A stretch of DNA of 64,000 nucleotides, from assembly GCF_965638725.1 (NCBI RefSeq), contig NC_134962.1, positions 4,223,501 to 4,287,500 on the forward strand, written 5' to 3'. The notes beneath the pieces were generated by a model that did not search any database, was not told where the DNA came from, and saw nothing but the letters and a program-made list of their open reading frames with translations. Shown here piece by piece: positions 33,403-45,760 of this stretch. The stretch is from Aptenodytes patagonicus (taxonomy: Eukaryota > Chordata > Aves > Sphenisciformes > Spheniscidae). The position numbers were made by a program, and so were the translations under genes. Position 1 is the first letter of the stretch, and every line of letters begins with the position of its first letter.

Positions 33403-36400
33403 TTACACTCTGCCAGTACCAGCTCTGTGAGTGGTTTGGTTTCGCCTTGCTGCTCCGCTACCCCTTCCACCTCGAAATCCACCACGAAAGCTGCGGCCGC
33501 GAAGGAACCGTCCAGACACTCCAAATGTCTCTGTATTGAGCTTCCTTTCTTCAGCCCACGTGGTACGCCTAGAACTGAACAAGACTGCATTCAGATGCAA
33601 TATAAACGTTAAATAGTCGCCAACTCATTTAGCTGGGAAGCTTCAAGCACCCTATTTCGTTGAACTGAACTGCAACAAGAACAAGCTGCAGCATACACAT
33701 GCTCACTAACTCAGTTCCTCTGCTAAGCATGGATTTGGAAGTGACAGCTGTTGGCTTTTGTAAGCTACTTTCATACCAGAAAACTAAAGATGGGCCTAGA
33801 AAAGGGTTGAACACAGTCTCACTAGCATTTCAAACCCTATCTTGTTTTTTTGAAAAATACAAACTCTTGACTCAGTGAAGCCTCTCCAGAAACCCGGGAA
33901 GCCCTGTCACAACAGAGGTTCAGCAGACTGCTACGGAGGTAGCTCCACAGCACCAGTGCGCTTCTTCCTTAGCAGAGCCTGCCTAGCCCTGAACGCCGTA
34001 CAGCGAGCACTCGGAAGCAAGCTTTGCTGAAGGGAAGCAGAGACATTACCAAGGGAATTTCACATACTGACACTAAAGGGGTGTCTAACTCCACCAAGCA
34101 GTTGATAACATCAGTGTCAGCAGCAAAAGACGAAGCTTTCTCTTAATATTCCCAACATTTAATATAATGCATTTCCACAGACAGACCTGACCTCCCCTCT
34201 GCCCAAACTCCAGGCTTAGCTTGCTCCTGTCTGCAAGTTGCACCACCTTCAGCACAGCATGACCCCGATGCCGTCTCCCACAAACGAGATAAGAAATTTG
34301 TTTAAAATCAATGGGTTCAAAGTCAGTGCTGGGAAACAGAACTGGAAATTCCTGTATCATAGTTTAGGCAAGCGTATCAGTATCTGCCTAAATCCTTGCT
34401 TTTTGTTTGATTCCACTGCATGAAGCTTGGTTAATATCACCCGTGAGCCATCAAGTGTATGACAATACTCCCTTCTAAAAAGACGGCTTTGCTGACTTTC
34501 TTGCATTCTAAGATTTTTAAAGAATTAAACCATGTGACATAGATTATGTCTAGAATTCTATGCCTAAAATTGCATTAAAAAAGCAAGCTTTTGGAAAACA
34601 CTCACCTAGATTTCAGTTCTGAAGAAATGTTGTCAAAGAAAGACTTGGATTTATCATAATAGCAGTTGGGTCCCAGAAGATCCTCCTCTGCATTACCGTC
34701 ATTGTTTTGAGTTGCCACTCCAGGGTCCCCTTTTTCTTCCCCCGTCTCTGCTTTGTCATCTGAAGATAATAAAACGTATTACACTTCCTTGATGCATACT
34801 GAAGAGCCATCTGTTCTCTTGCTCCCTCAAACAAGATTTGAGATGCTGCCACATGTAATCATGCAGTTTCTCAGAACGAGTTTGTCTATGCAGTGTTTAC
34901 TACTAGCTCAGTGATTCACATTTAATGCAGTCACAAACCTTTAAAGTTTAGTTTCTTCTTGAATTCTTTATCAAGTTCCTCTCTGTTGAATTGTGCATTT
35001 GCACTTTCAAAGTCAAAGTCACCTTCAAACTTTATTGTATTTTCCTTCACAGTAGTTGGTCTGTTTTGTCCTCTAGAACGGTTTCTGGTTCTCCTGTTTC
35101 CTGAAAGCAGGAGAGTTTAAACACTTGGTAACGCACAGGGAGGTTAAATGACTTGCTCAAGACCAGAGCAAACCAAGGTTAGAACTCAGGAGTTGCTGGC
35201 TTCTAGTCCTGTAGTTAGGCCACACCTCTTTGAAAGTAATTTCTGAACTTGGCTGTAGAAGACACATTACAGCAATACTTTAACTTTCTGCAAAACATCC
35301 CTGGATGTCAGTCTTACCATTAAGACAGAGTATACCCAACTTTCCCTCCAGTGTGAGGAGAGGAAATCAGAACAACTACTATCCCAAGAAAAGCTGAGGG
35401 AAGCAGGGAAAACTATCTTTGCTGTCTGCTATTCATCTGCAAGCATGGTACAGTCTACAAACCTGTCATGATAGCAAAGAGGAGCAGGTCACTGGTTTCA
35501 GAAAATCCACCCAAGACTCATCTACCCACAAAAGCAGCTTGTATTTGTATAGCTTCTGGTTTCCAACTGAGAAGCTATCAACTCCTTTTTGGAAAAGCTG
35601 TAACCCCTTCTACAGTGCTGCCTTCAGGCAAATTAATTTGAAGACCCGAGAGTCTGAACTTTTGTTTCCTGCCTTTTCTCATTTTGCTTGGGCAGAAATA
35701 TCTGTTCGAATTTAATTTCACTTTCTTTTGACCTGTGCTTAAACTGCAGTCTTGAGATAAAAGCTCTGCTCTATGGAAGTGAGGGATCCATAGTTCCTCT
35801 CAGTTCCAAGAGCTCTGGAAATTCTTAAACAGGCTGCCCTTCCCAGTAAAAATACTTCAGGTTTCAGAGAAATCTAGTTGCTGCTGCCAACTCATAGTAT
35901 CAATTTGTGTAACATACCTTCAAGTTTCTAGGAAAGACAGTAGAATTCTGACCCTGGAATGTTCTAACTTCTGTGACCCCAGAACCTATTTTTAGGGATG
36001 CATCTCTGGCTGCCCAAAGCCTTATCAAGCTTTATCTTGCTCTCAATCTTCTGTCTGATAATCCTTCACTGAAATTAACAATATTTGCCTTTATAGGCTA
36101 ACGCGACTGTGTAGTGTCAGGTTAACCTACCTGATCTTCTCCTTTGAGGCCTTCTGTTTTCATCATTCACCTGTCCTTGGGTTTGCACAGGTGCTGCCTG
36201 AACTGTATCTACTGAACAAGAAGGATAAACTTAATAAAGGAGCACAAGAACAAAACTGAAACAGTTTAGTCTTGCTATGCACCTTTGAAGGATGCTTCAA
36301 AACAGCACTTTAAAGATGAAGTGGTGCACACATACCATTTGCCTTACTGCTGCCCTGTGGAACCTGCCGTCCGTTGCGCTGAACCCCTGGAGTTACTTTC

Positions 36401-39400
36401 ACTGGGGGTGGCTTTTGTGAATTCATGTTGTCAACTGGGCCAGTCTGAACAGCCTGCTCTACCATGGGGCTTTTGCGGACTGGGTGAACAGAAGGAAAGC
36501 CAGCACCTGGAAAAATCCCAATGATTAAGTGCCTCTCAGAAAACATGCCAATGCTATTCAAACCCTACCCACTTCTATGGAGAAACCGTTTTGTCAAGAA
36601 TTACTCAAAGCCTTGAGTGTTTATCGTTACATGCTATGTTTAAGTGGCATATACACTAGGTAAGGCACTACTGCCATACAAGTCGCGGCTCTCAAATTCA
36701 GAGGCTTAAAATCAGGAAATCTACCCATTTATTTCTTAATCCAAAGTTAGACACACATTAGATAAGCAAGCCAGGTCAGTCTCTTAGACAGTTTATACCA
36801 AAATCTAATTCAAGGTGTATCCTTGGTTATGCAGGATTTTACTTTACACGATACTTTAAATCTGAAGCAAAAATCCACCATTTTGAAACTGCTCAAGAAA
36901 GCTTCCCCACTTCATCAAAAAAGTTTTGCAGCAAAAGCTTAACCACCTCAACTTATCCCATTTTGTAAGCCATTTTTAGAAGTCCTTCAACTTCATTGCT
37001 TATTGTTAGCTTTCAGACAAAGAAAACCTGAAACCAGACCAGGATCTCAAAGTTACCCTTTTAAATTCCTTCTTGGTCAAGGCCAAAGTGTTACCAAGAC
37101 TTCTGTTGCTCTTCCATCCAGGCTTATTTATTCACACTACAAAACATGTAAATACTTTTCATGGTTTGGTATACCTTACACCAATTATATTAAAAAGTGA
37201 CAGTCTTCAGTACTCAGAAGAAACACTGCATTCTAGATTTAATTAGAAGTTTTGGAGTACTACAGGTTTATGTAGTTATGCATAAGAACTGCTTGGAAGC
37301 AAACTTTGAACATACTTTAAGAGCAAGAAAAGTGGAAAGCTGAAGAGTACACACAAACCAAGCCACTGACACTTCTCCACATGAGATATACCCAGTAGGT
37401 AACATCATGCAGGTTCCCAGTTAATGTTCACCTGGAAAACTTGCAAGGAAGACAGACATATCCTAAGAATTATTCAGTAGGACAAAGCTGCTGTGCAAGT
37501 TTAACATGAGAAAGTTTCAAAGCTTAGCCAGAATATTGAGAAAGTACGTACAGATAGATGGCCAAAACCAGAGAGTAAGTAAAAACAGTTTCATGCCAAC
37601 ACAAGCACACATGCTTAAGTTAAAAACAGATGAAACTAATTACCATGTTTAAATGCAGGCTGCACCTGGTCTCTCTGCTCTGAGGATGGTCAGTCTAGTA
37701 TCGCTACTCAACCTCCTTTAAAAGTTTTTACACATAGAAGCAAGCACCCAGAACTATGTTATCTCAGCTTATCACAACTCAGAAATTGCTTACTGTTAGT
37801 CATGCTCTGCTAATTGGGAGTCTTGACAAGGTACTATGCCCCATCATGCATGAAATCTATCCTGATATTTCCTCATTTATAGCAATACTCCTGAATTTTC
37901 TATTAAGCTATGTCTCTAACAGCAAGGCCACCCACAATTTAAGCAGTGTGCTTGTCTTTCCAGGAAAGACTAATTAATTCCTTGCCCAGTCTCTAAGGTG
38001 ACACATGTTCCTGGACAGGATGCAGCACATCAACATCCCTAAACCTCAGCCCTTTCCTGATACTTACACAAGAGGATCCGCTGTCCTGTACTTTTTTCCT
38101 CCTGTCTCTCTAATTGAGACTTCTAGGACAGGAGGAATACTTCATGTAATGAAAGGCAAAAATAGCTGAGAACAAACTAGTTCTACTAGCATTACCCATA
38201 TAAGTACTATCATTCTAGGAGGGGTTAACAAGAACAGCGTGTTTGCAAGTGCCATGCAGTTCTTCCAAATATTTGGAGTCCTCAAACTGCTGTTACCCTT
38301 GGAAGAGAGCTGATGGGGCTCTGAAGACATGTCAGGCTCTGAAACAGGTTGTGGAGACGGAGAAGAACTAGGGCTGGAAGCAGCTGCTGATGCTGGAGGG
38401 CTTACCAATTTCTCTAAAGAGATAGAGGGAAGAAGAGAAAGCAAAGATATATGGATAAGATACAAGGTAGTGAAACACCTGAAGGACTTGGAAAGAGATA
38501 CAAGAATCTCTAGAACAGCATTAGAGCAGCTTATTTACAGTCCATTCTGGGAATACAAGTTCTTTTTACATGTGATGTATAGGTAAGGTATGTTAGGTTA
38601 GAAATGAGCTGGCCTCAACTGTTAGCTATTCACATTACTTTCAGAAAGAAACTTTAGCTGTTTAGTTTGTTTCCTTCTTTCGTGTCCGTCTGTGTCTAAG
38701 TGAAACGCAGGCCTCCTTGCAATAAGATCATTGCACAAAGTTGTTAACTACTTATTTACTGCTTGTTGCAGCCTGACACTTGGCAAGGAATTCAGTGTTA
38801 GTTACTGTTATTTGGTTTCACAGTAGCTGCATACAAGGACTGTACCTTTATTCTAGCAAGTAAAGTTTTTACTTACCTAAACCTAACGAAGCTGCATACT
38901 GCTGGCTAAGTAAAGAGCTGGCAGCAAGCTGGCTGTAAGGTGGCATACCTCTAAACGGGCTGTAAGGCACATGTGGCTGAAAGGATGATGTAGAGGCAGA
39001 GCCCAGTGAAGACTGTAACAAGACAAAGTACATTTCCATTTACAGCGTCCAGAAGTCAACTTGCTTTGGCAGTGATTCTCTACTTCACATACAGCATTAC
39101 TAAAGCTTAAGTAAATACCGAGAAGGGTTAGTTTACCTCTTTATGATTTTCCTGCATTCTCAGCTAGGTAAACTAGCTCTGGCTTTTGTTGACTGAAGTC
39201 TTTAATGCTGCTGCTATTTTAAACATTACAACAAAATTCAGGATGCTTCAATCTGAAGATTCCTGGAGACACGTACCGGCCTTCATTTTTATAAGTTTAT
39301 ACCAAAATCAAGTCTTTCATCACCAACGTTTTATCATAGCTTCCAATCAACACTTCAGGCTAACTTACTTGGACAATGGCAGGATCTTGTGGCAGAGTAT

Positions 39401-42400
39401 GTTGAGCTTTTGGAGGTTCACAGACAGTGATGTCTTTGATGTCACTTCCTCGAAAAATAATGTATTCATAGATTTCTTCCCTTGGAGGAGCAGGTCTGTC
39501 TGTGGGCCGGTCTTCAGTACCAAAGGATCGCACTTTAGCATTAGAAAGATTACTATTAGTCCAGTATTACCATTGCAGCATTGTGTAAGTTAAGACTTAC
39601 GCAATTAAAAAGTACTTTTGTAATACTTGCCAAAAGTAACAAAAAAAAAAAAGGTTACCTCCAGAACTCTGAATCTCCTTATCGCACACATCTGTTCCCT
39701 CAAATGCATAAACTGTATAAACAGTTTTGTTTATATCAAGCTGTGAAGGTAAAGACCATAGACCAGCTGGAGTGAAGAATCCTACTCCAAAACTGAGGAC
39801 TTCCCCACAGTGCTACACTGCCATATTCCCCTTCCCTCCCCAGCCCCTGTCCTATGTAAGCATTCAGCTTGAGACAACTGCCACTGCAAGAGACCACAGG
39901 AGAGGCCCCTGAAGCAGCAGGGGAAAAAAATCTTAGAAGCCTTTAGAGCTCAAAGTTGCACCTTTGGTTTCATGTTTTTATTATACAGATAGAGGTAAAG
40001 TTTTATCAATGACAAGAGCTTCCTATTAAAATTCTCTCTACTCCATGCCACTGGTTTTATTATTAATATCCACTGACTACGAAGCAAGCTTTTAGTGATA
40101 AATCCAAAACCTCAGTGCCTACTGAGGCTTTACTGAGTCCCAGCTATTGGAACGCTTGAGCAGGTACTAACCAATGATGTTACACATTAGAGTGGGAAAA
40201 AAGCTGCAGTTGACTGTGTGGCAGCTACCAGTTACCAGGTAGAAGCATAAATTAATTTGAGCCATTAAAGAAGAGGAAGTCAGGCTCAGACTTACTGAAT
40301 TGTTAGTGCAGGAAAATAGGTAGCATAGTTACATCACTGACATATGAAAGCTTGACATTTCAGCCACAAGTTACAGAAGCTCATCAAGTTTACTAGTCTA
40401 GTTGTTTTCTGTCTTTGCGAGGCTTTGCCAGTTCAGATAAGCACCAGCACATACTGGTTTGATGTATGCTTTCTGCCAATAGAAGAATTCTGTATTGGAG
40501 TTGCATCAATTGCTTCTAACAGGTTACCATAGAAGTACTCAACCTCTCCACCAGGACATGCCACGATTCCTGCAGTACCTTTACAAATTATGTCTTTAAC
40601 AGACCTTTCACAAGCACCTGCCATGTCACCATCTGTGGTCATGTGCCAGCCAGCTGCCATTCCCACTGCACAGCTGGAAAGATATAAGCAGACAGCCCTG
40701 TCACATGGATGATAGGGGACAGGGGGCACTACAGCTTCCCCAGAAAAAGGGCAGCAAAAAAGTGGACCCACTCAACCCCAGTGTCGAGCATCCCCGGTAC
40801 ACTATACTCTTACTAACTTACTAGGAGTGTTGACGGTTGTAGACAGAGCTACGCATCAAGAGTCCTGTTCTCAGAGATGAAAAGCTGTATCCAGGTGGTT
40901 CCCCCCACCAAGCAGCAGCTAGTGCTGCAAGCGGTCTTCACCTCTGATCAACATGTATGTCAGCTCACAAGGAGCAGTAGCTCCGGATACAGCAGGTCAA
41001 TGCCAAACTTTGTCCCTATCACGCTGATGCTGTTGAGCACCTCAGCTTACACCTAACTGGAAGGGAATCTTAACTGGTGCAAGGACAAGCTGTCAGTCAC
41101 TTCCTTTGAATGACTGTCTTCCATTAGTTCCTAGGGTATATAACCTCTCCAAGTTATTTTAGATCTCCAGCTGCTGTTTGATCATATTACAGCTGTAACC
41201 TAGTCAACTACAAGCAGATTATAAACTGAAAGCAATGCTTATGGCCTTTTAGATATGAACTGTACCACTGATATCCCCGTTCAAGATTAATTACAGCACA
41301 CAGCTCATGGCAAGACATACTAAAGCTATCCAGGGACTACTGCAGAATCCCACAGCTAGCTTGGAAAGCACACCTTCTCTGAGCACCAGGATCAGCCTGT
41401 CAGCTTCCACATGGAGAAACATGTGACCTGCAAAGCCCAAAGCTGTCCAGGCAGCTTCGCAGCTGGCTGGTCCCAAGGTGGCTACAACTACCTGAAAGGA
41501 GGTTGTAGCGAGGTGGGGGTCAGTCTCTTCTCCCAAGTAACAAGCGATAGGACAAGAGGAAACAGCCTCAAGTTGCACCAGGGGAGGTTTAGATTGGACA
41601 TGAGGAAAACTTTCTTCACCGAAAGGGTTGTCAAGCATTGGAACAGTCTGCCCAGGGAAATGGTGGAGTCACCATCCCTGGAAGTATTTAAAAGACGTGT
41701 AGATGTGGTGCTCGGGGACATGGTTTAGTGGTGGACTTGGCAGTGCTAGGTTTATGGTTGGACTTGATGATCTTAAAGGTCTTTTCCAACCTAAACGATT
41801 CTATGATTCTAACTAAAAAGGTGGAAAACTATGTCCTTGTTGTAGACAAAACAGCAGCGAGGGCATTTGAAAGGGCTGTAGGAGTTGAGCATGCCTGCCC
41901 TTGCATTTGAAGTGTTTAATGGTTTCTGGCACATCACAAAGTACAGCTTTAAGTTTCTGCGGAGGTCCAAAGGGCTGTCTCCCATGAAGAGTTACAGTGA
42001 CTATTGTTTACAGATGAACAGGAAATCAATCCCACACCATGCTGCAGCTAGTGTTTTACAATACAGTTTGTATTCATGTGTAGGGCTCTGTTGAGCTAGA
42101 CTTCTGGAGGGTCAGGAAGCATAACAAGAGTGACTGGATGTCTGGAAAGCAGAGCTTACGTGGGTATTTCTTGCTCAAAAACTCTAGTTTCTTCAGACTT
42201 CTACAGAAGGGGGAGTAAGTTTCTGATGTTCACTGCTGACAGGATAGTAATGGGTTTAAACTTCCTTTGTTTGCAATTTAAGTTTAGCATCTAACAAGAC
42301 AGACAACTTTCTTGCAGTGCTTAATTAAGCACATGGAATCTCCTTATCCAGTGTTTAAGACATTGTGCATATGTTGAGATTTAACAGGAACCAAATACAA

Positions 42401-45086
42401 ATCAATTGAAGTTAGTCCGGCTTCGAGTAAGAGGCTGAACCAGATTTCTTCCTGAGGTCTTTTTCAACCTAAATTTTTCTTCGTATCACTCAGATGATAA
42501 AAGTCAAGAGAATAGCACTTGCATTACATACTGAAGTTGTCTGAGCCTTAAACAGTGGCATCTAGGGCTTAATAATAATTTACTAGCTATCTGGACAACT
42601 TCAACCACATGTCAGTAATTCATGGTTCTTCTAACCCTTCAGAGATCAAGTGTTTTAAACCACTGTCCCCCCAAAGCACAGGGTTGATATTGCTGTCACC
42701 AACTTCAACATTGTTGCTATGTTTATAATTCTGACACTAATTTTGATATAAAGTCTCTAAATTTAAAAAACCCTCCGAGCTAAAATGAAAAGCAGGGTTT
42801 GTACTGTAAAGTTGATAGAGCAGCACTTTAAGTGGGGAAAAATGTATTCTCCGTCCATTGTAACAACTACTTCTTAGGCATTCCAGTTCATCAAAACTGA
42901 ACACTAAGAGACCAATAAATACATGAACTGACAGAAATCTTATACAGAGCACGTACTTTTCCACACCATAAAGCACTTTAATCACATATGCCTTTGAAAA
43001 ACACCACATACAGTAAAGGAATTGCATCCTGCTTGCAACCTCTCTGTCGTGGTTTAACCCCAGCCGGCAACTGAGCCCCACCCAGCCGCTCGCTCACTCC
43101 CCCGGTGGGATGGGGGAGAGAATCAGAAGGGTAAAAGTGAGAAAACTCGTGGGTTGAGATAAAGACAGTTTAATAGGGAAAGCAAAAGCCACGCACGCAA
43201 GCAAAGCAAAACAAGGGATTCATTCACTGCTTCCCATCGGCAGGCAGGTGTTCAGCCATCTCCAGGAAAGCAGGGCTCCATCACGCCTAACGGTGACTTG
43301 GGAAGACAAACGCCATCGCTCCAAACGCCCCCCCTTCCTTCTTCTTCCCCCAGCTTTCTATGCTGAGCATGACGCCATATGGTGTGGAATGTCCCTTGGG
43401 TCAGTTGGGGTCAGCTGTCCCGGCTGTGTCCCCTCCCAGCTTCTTGCGCCCCCCAGCCTGCTCGCTGGTGGGGTGGGGTGAGAGGCAGAAAAGGCCTTGA
43501 CTCTGTGTCAGCACTGCTCAGCAGTAACGAAAACATCCCCGTGTTATCAACACTGTTTCCAGCACAAATCCAAAACACAGCCCCATCCTAGCTACTAGGA
43601 AGAAAATTAACTCTATCCCAGCCAAAACCAGCACACTCTCAATTACTTTGAATGAAACACTAACATAAATAGCTCCATTTGTACATTTAAACAAACAGCT
43701 ATGTCACTAGGAAAAAAGCAAATTTAGGAAAACTCACATTTTTAACTTCAGAATACACACTAATACGTGTCAAGTACTCATGTCCAGCATCACATAAATG
43801 TTATACTGAATAAATACTGTGGCACAGGCTGCCTTGAGGATAGCTGAGAATCAGGAAAGTCAGTGTCTCATGCCAGCAGGTAGTCTTTCAAAACAAAAGA
43901 TGTTTGGTTTATGGACAATCCTGATGGGTTGCTGAAGGCAATGAAGGTGAGAACTTCCCAGAACAGAGATTGACAAAACTCAGGGAAAGAAAAAGCTGAT
44001 GCACCTTAGCTGGAGTAGCAAAGCTGGACATTAAAAGCAGTACAGAAATAAGATCTTGTTCGAGAGACTAAACAAGACAGGACAGGTTTTTCTCAGAGTA
44101 AATACAGGAGTTCCCAGCACAGGTGACAACCGAATCCAAATGACACCATTTAAGTAGAAGATAAAGATCAGTATTTCTACAGGGAAACAAGATGCAAAGC
44201 CTGCGAGGTAGGAAGAGCCAGACCCACGTGCAGATACCCCACAGCGCTCTGTACAGGAGCTCTCACGCCCTTCACCTGAGCAGAGTCCAGTCATTGATCA
44301 TGAAAGGAACAAAGACACATCAACAGCAACTCTTGTTTTCCCCAGCACTGGACTGGGGCCCTGCTCAAACCAAGCACTGAGATACTGCCAGGCATCTACG
44401 TACAGACAGGGGAGGGGAACCAAACCATGAACTGTGATGCAGATCATCACCTTTCTGGTTCTGACAATAGCCAGCATTGCTGGCAGCTCTTCTTCCTCTT
44501 CAGCGGACTTGTAACTTCCCGTGAAAGCCAAGGGCTCCTCAGCATCCCGTGCCCTGCCCGCCCCGCCGCCTCCAAGCGCCCCTCCGGGTAGGCACAGCAA
44601 GACCCCGCCACAGCCCCTGCCCGTCCCCGCGTCGCGGAGCGGCCTCCCAAATGCTGACTCACGGAAAGCCAGCAGCGCCGAAGACGCGGGGCTCCAACCC
44701 CGCCGCCCCTCCAGCTCCCCGCACCCCGCCCCGGCCGCAAGCGCGGCCGAGCCGCGGGCCCCGCCGCAACACTTCAGGGCGGGCGGGCTCCGGCCGCCCC
44801 TCGCCCAGGCCGAGCTCATTGTTCAGGGGACGGAGGCGGCGGGCGAGGCGGGCGGCCCCCCCCTGCGTCCCCTCAGCGAGCGCTGGGCCGCGGCGACGGC
44901 GCCAGAGCCAGCCTAGGCCCGACCCCCCGCCACCGCCCCGGGAGGGCCCCGCCGCGCCGCCTCACCCTTGGCCAGCGCCACGGTTGAGTTCTCGGTGTCG
45001 ATGGTGTAGAGGATGCCCTCATAGCGGATCTGCGCCTTAGAGATCAGGCTGATCTTGCTGCCGATGTAGGGGGTCCCCGAACTCAT
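33403..45086 (-). CDS. LSM14B: LSM14 homolog B (RAP55B), P-body / mRNP protein
   Basis: Nine coding exons on the minus strand: 45086-44966, 39532-39369, 39012-38877, 38413-38297, 36506-36336, 36211-36131, 35100-34939, 34759-34606 and 33568-33403. The total is 1272 bp, giving 423 aa, or 384 aa if the 117-bp exon 4 is skipped (I recall 385 in human). The LSm domain covers about residues 1-80 ([20 protein letters not shown]). The FDF motif is at 287-313 ([20 protein letters not shown]), the FFD box at 351-363 ([13 protein letters not shown]) and the TFG box at 372-385 ([14 protein letters not shown]). RGG repeats follow at about 392-405. These parts bind the DDX6 and EDC4-type partners and RNA in P-bodies and oocyte mRNPs, repressing translation. 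Intron 1 (39533-44965) holds a CR1 copy and a solo LTR. The start has an ATG just inside the CpG island with a TATA box 125 bp upstream. Confidence 0.97.
35128..35226. repeat. Ancient L2/MIR-like 3'-end remnant
   Basis: The order GGGAGGTTAAATGACTTGCT, AGACCAGAGCA, GGTTAGAACTCAGGAG, then TAGTCCTGTAGTTAGGCCAC follows the 3' region shared by amniote L2 and MIR elements (tail with GACTTGCCCAAG and GAACCCAGGAG). It lies just upstream, in transcript direction, of LSM14B exon 7. This is a better match than the one in SS18L1 but was still assigned by eye. Confidence 0.55.
38297..38413 (-). other. LSM14B: LSM14B exon 4: in-frame Ser/Pro-rich cassette exon
   Basis: This 117-bp segment has an acceptor (TCTTTAG) and a donor (GTAACA), and is open in the LSM14B frame with phase 1 at both ends. 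It encodes [20 protein letters not shown] and continues to QLSSK (residues 141-179). Skipping it joins GLG directly to AGFPS, the arrangement I recall for the human 385-aa protein. The donor is weaker than those of its neighbours, which fits alternative use. Confidence 0.75.
41476..41811 (+). mobile_element. CR1 LINE, 3'-end fragment
   Basis: The plus strand shows the CR1 3' region: GATAGGACAAGAGGAAACAG, GGTTTAGATTGGACATGAGG, TTGGAACAGTCTGCCCAGGG, and an end at GATTCTATGATTCT. It is about 335 bp; the 5' limit is approximate. It sits antisense to LSM14B in intron 1. Confidence 0.93.
43045..43635 (-). mobile_element. Solo LTR of an avian endogenous retrovirus (ERVL-like)
   Basis: The element is 591 bp. 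On the minus strand it opens TGTGCTGGTTTTGGCTGG and closes GGTTAAACCACGACA, so it has the TG...CA ends of an LTR. A perfect 5-bp duplication, CTCTC, flanks it at 43040-43044 and 43636-43640. An ATTAAA signal lies on the minus strand at 43169-43174. No internal viral coding sequence is adjacent, so this is a solo LTR left by LTR-LTR recombination. A 5-bp duplication fits ERVL-type insertion. I recognise the family as one common in bird genomes but give no family name. It lies in LSM14B intron 1, in the gene's sense orientation. Confidence 0.93.
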
Positions 45087-45210
45087 GGCGGCGGCGGCGC
45101 TGGGCCGGGCCGAGGGGAGGGAGGAGGCCGCGCGGGTCGCCGCACCGCCGCGCGGACCCGCCGCGCCCGCCCACGCACACTGCGGAGCCGGGAGCGCCGC
45201 CGCGCCCGCC

Positions 45211-45217
45211 TTATATA
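45211..45217 (-). promoter_or_regulatory. LSM14B: TATA box of LSM14B
   Basis: TATATAA on the minus strand, flanked by GC-rich sequence, lies 125 bp upstream of the LSM14B ATG. A start site about 30 bp further would give a 5' UTR of roughly 95-100 nt. A TATA box in a CpG-island promoter is uncommon. Confidence 0.65.
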
Positions 45218-45374
45218 GGGCGGAGGGAGACGGGCTGGGGGGGGGCAGGGCGGGGGCGTGCTGCGGCCCCGCCGCGCATGCGCCGCCGCCGCCTGCTATT
45301 GACCAGACGGGAGACGGGGTCAGACGGGGAAGGAAGGGAGGGGGGTGAGGAGGGGGGGGAAGCCCGGAGCCCGC

Positions 45375-45384
45375 GTCACGTGAC
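45375..45384. promoter_or_regulatory. Palindromic CLEAR/E-box GTCACGTGAC
   Basis: This perfect 10-bp palindrome matches the CLEAR element bound by the MiT/TFE family and the USF-type E-box. It lies about 290 bp upstream of the LSM14B ATG. A match in sequence only; no occupancy is implied. Confidence 0.55.
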
Positions 45385-45628
45385 CAGCCCAGGCGAGGGT
45401 GCCACGTGCGCTGCGGGCGGGGCGGAGCGAGGCGGGGCGGGGCGAGAGCTCGCGCTCTTCCCGCGCAGCGCCGCAGCCGCCAGGGCTGAGGAGAGCAGGG
45501 GGCGGGCCCCGCCCGGCGGCGGGTAACGGCAGGGCCGGGCCGGGCCGCGCCGCGTCGCGTTACTGACACAGCCGAGCGGCATGTCACTGCCCACTCACCC
45601 GCGTCGCAGAGATTTTGTCACATAACGC

Positions 45629-45643
45629 GGGGGGGGGGGGGGG
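45629..45643. repeat. G15 homopolymer
   Basis: Fifteen consecutive G on the plus strand, on the outer edge of the LSM14B CpG island. Confidence 0.9.
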
Positions 45644-45760
45644 TGTCGCCTCCCCCGCACCACCCCCCCGCCGAGCCGGTCTCTGAGGGGAGCTTTTCCC
45701 GCCCTGAGAGCCGCCTGCCGCCTCACCTCACCCCGCTCTCCACCAGGCCCCCCTGGGGTT

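Larger units (their letters stand above)
44540..45760. promoter_or_regulatory. LSM14B: CpG-island promoter of LSM14B
   Basis: A dense CpG block spans intron 1 start, exon 1 and about 670 bp upstream. It contains a TATA box, a palindromic GTCACGTGAC and a nearby CACGTG at 45403-45408, and ends near a G15 run at 45629-45643. Confidence 0.75.

Noticed and set aside
41411-41728. 105-codon plus-strand frame with a protein-like look
   Set aside because: It lies mostly in the CR1 3' end; the amino acid pattern is the usual translation of that repeat.
42455-42490. GAGGTCTTTTTCAACCTAAA, like the end of a CR1 element
   Set aside because: Only about 20 bases agree, and no upstream CR1 sequence or ATTCTATG octamers are present. 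Probably chance or a remnant too short to call.
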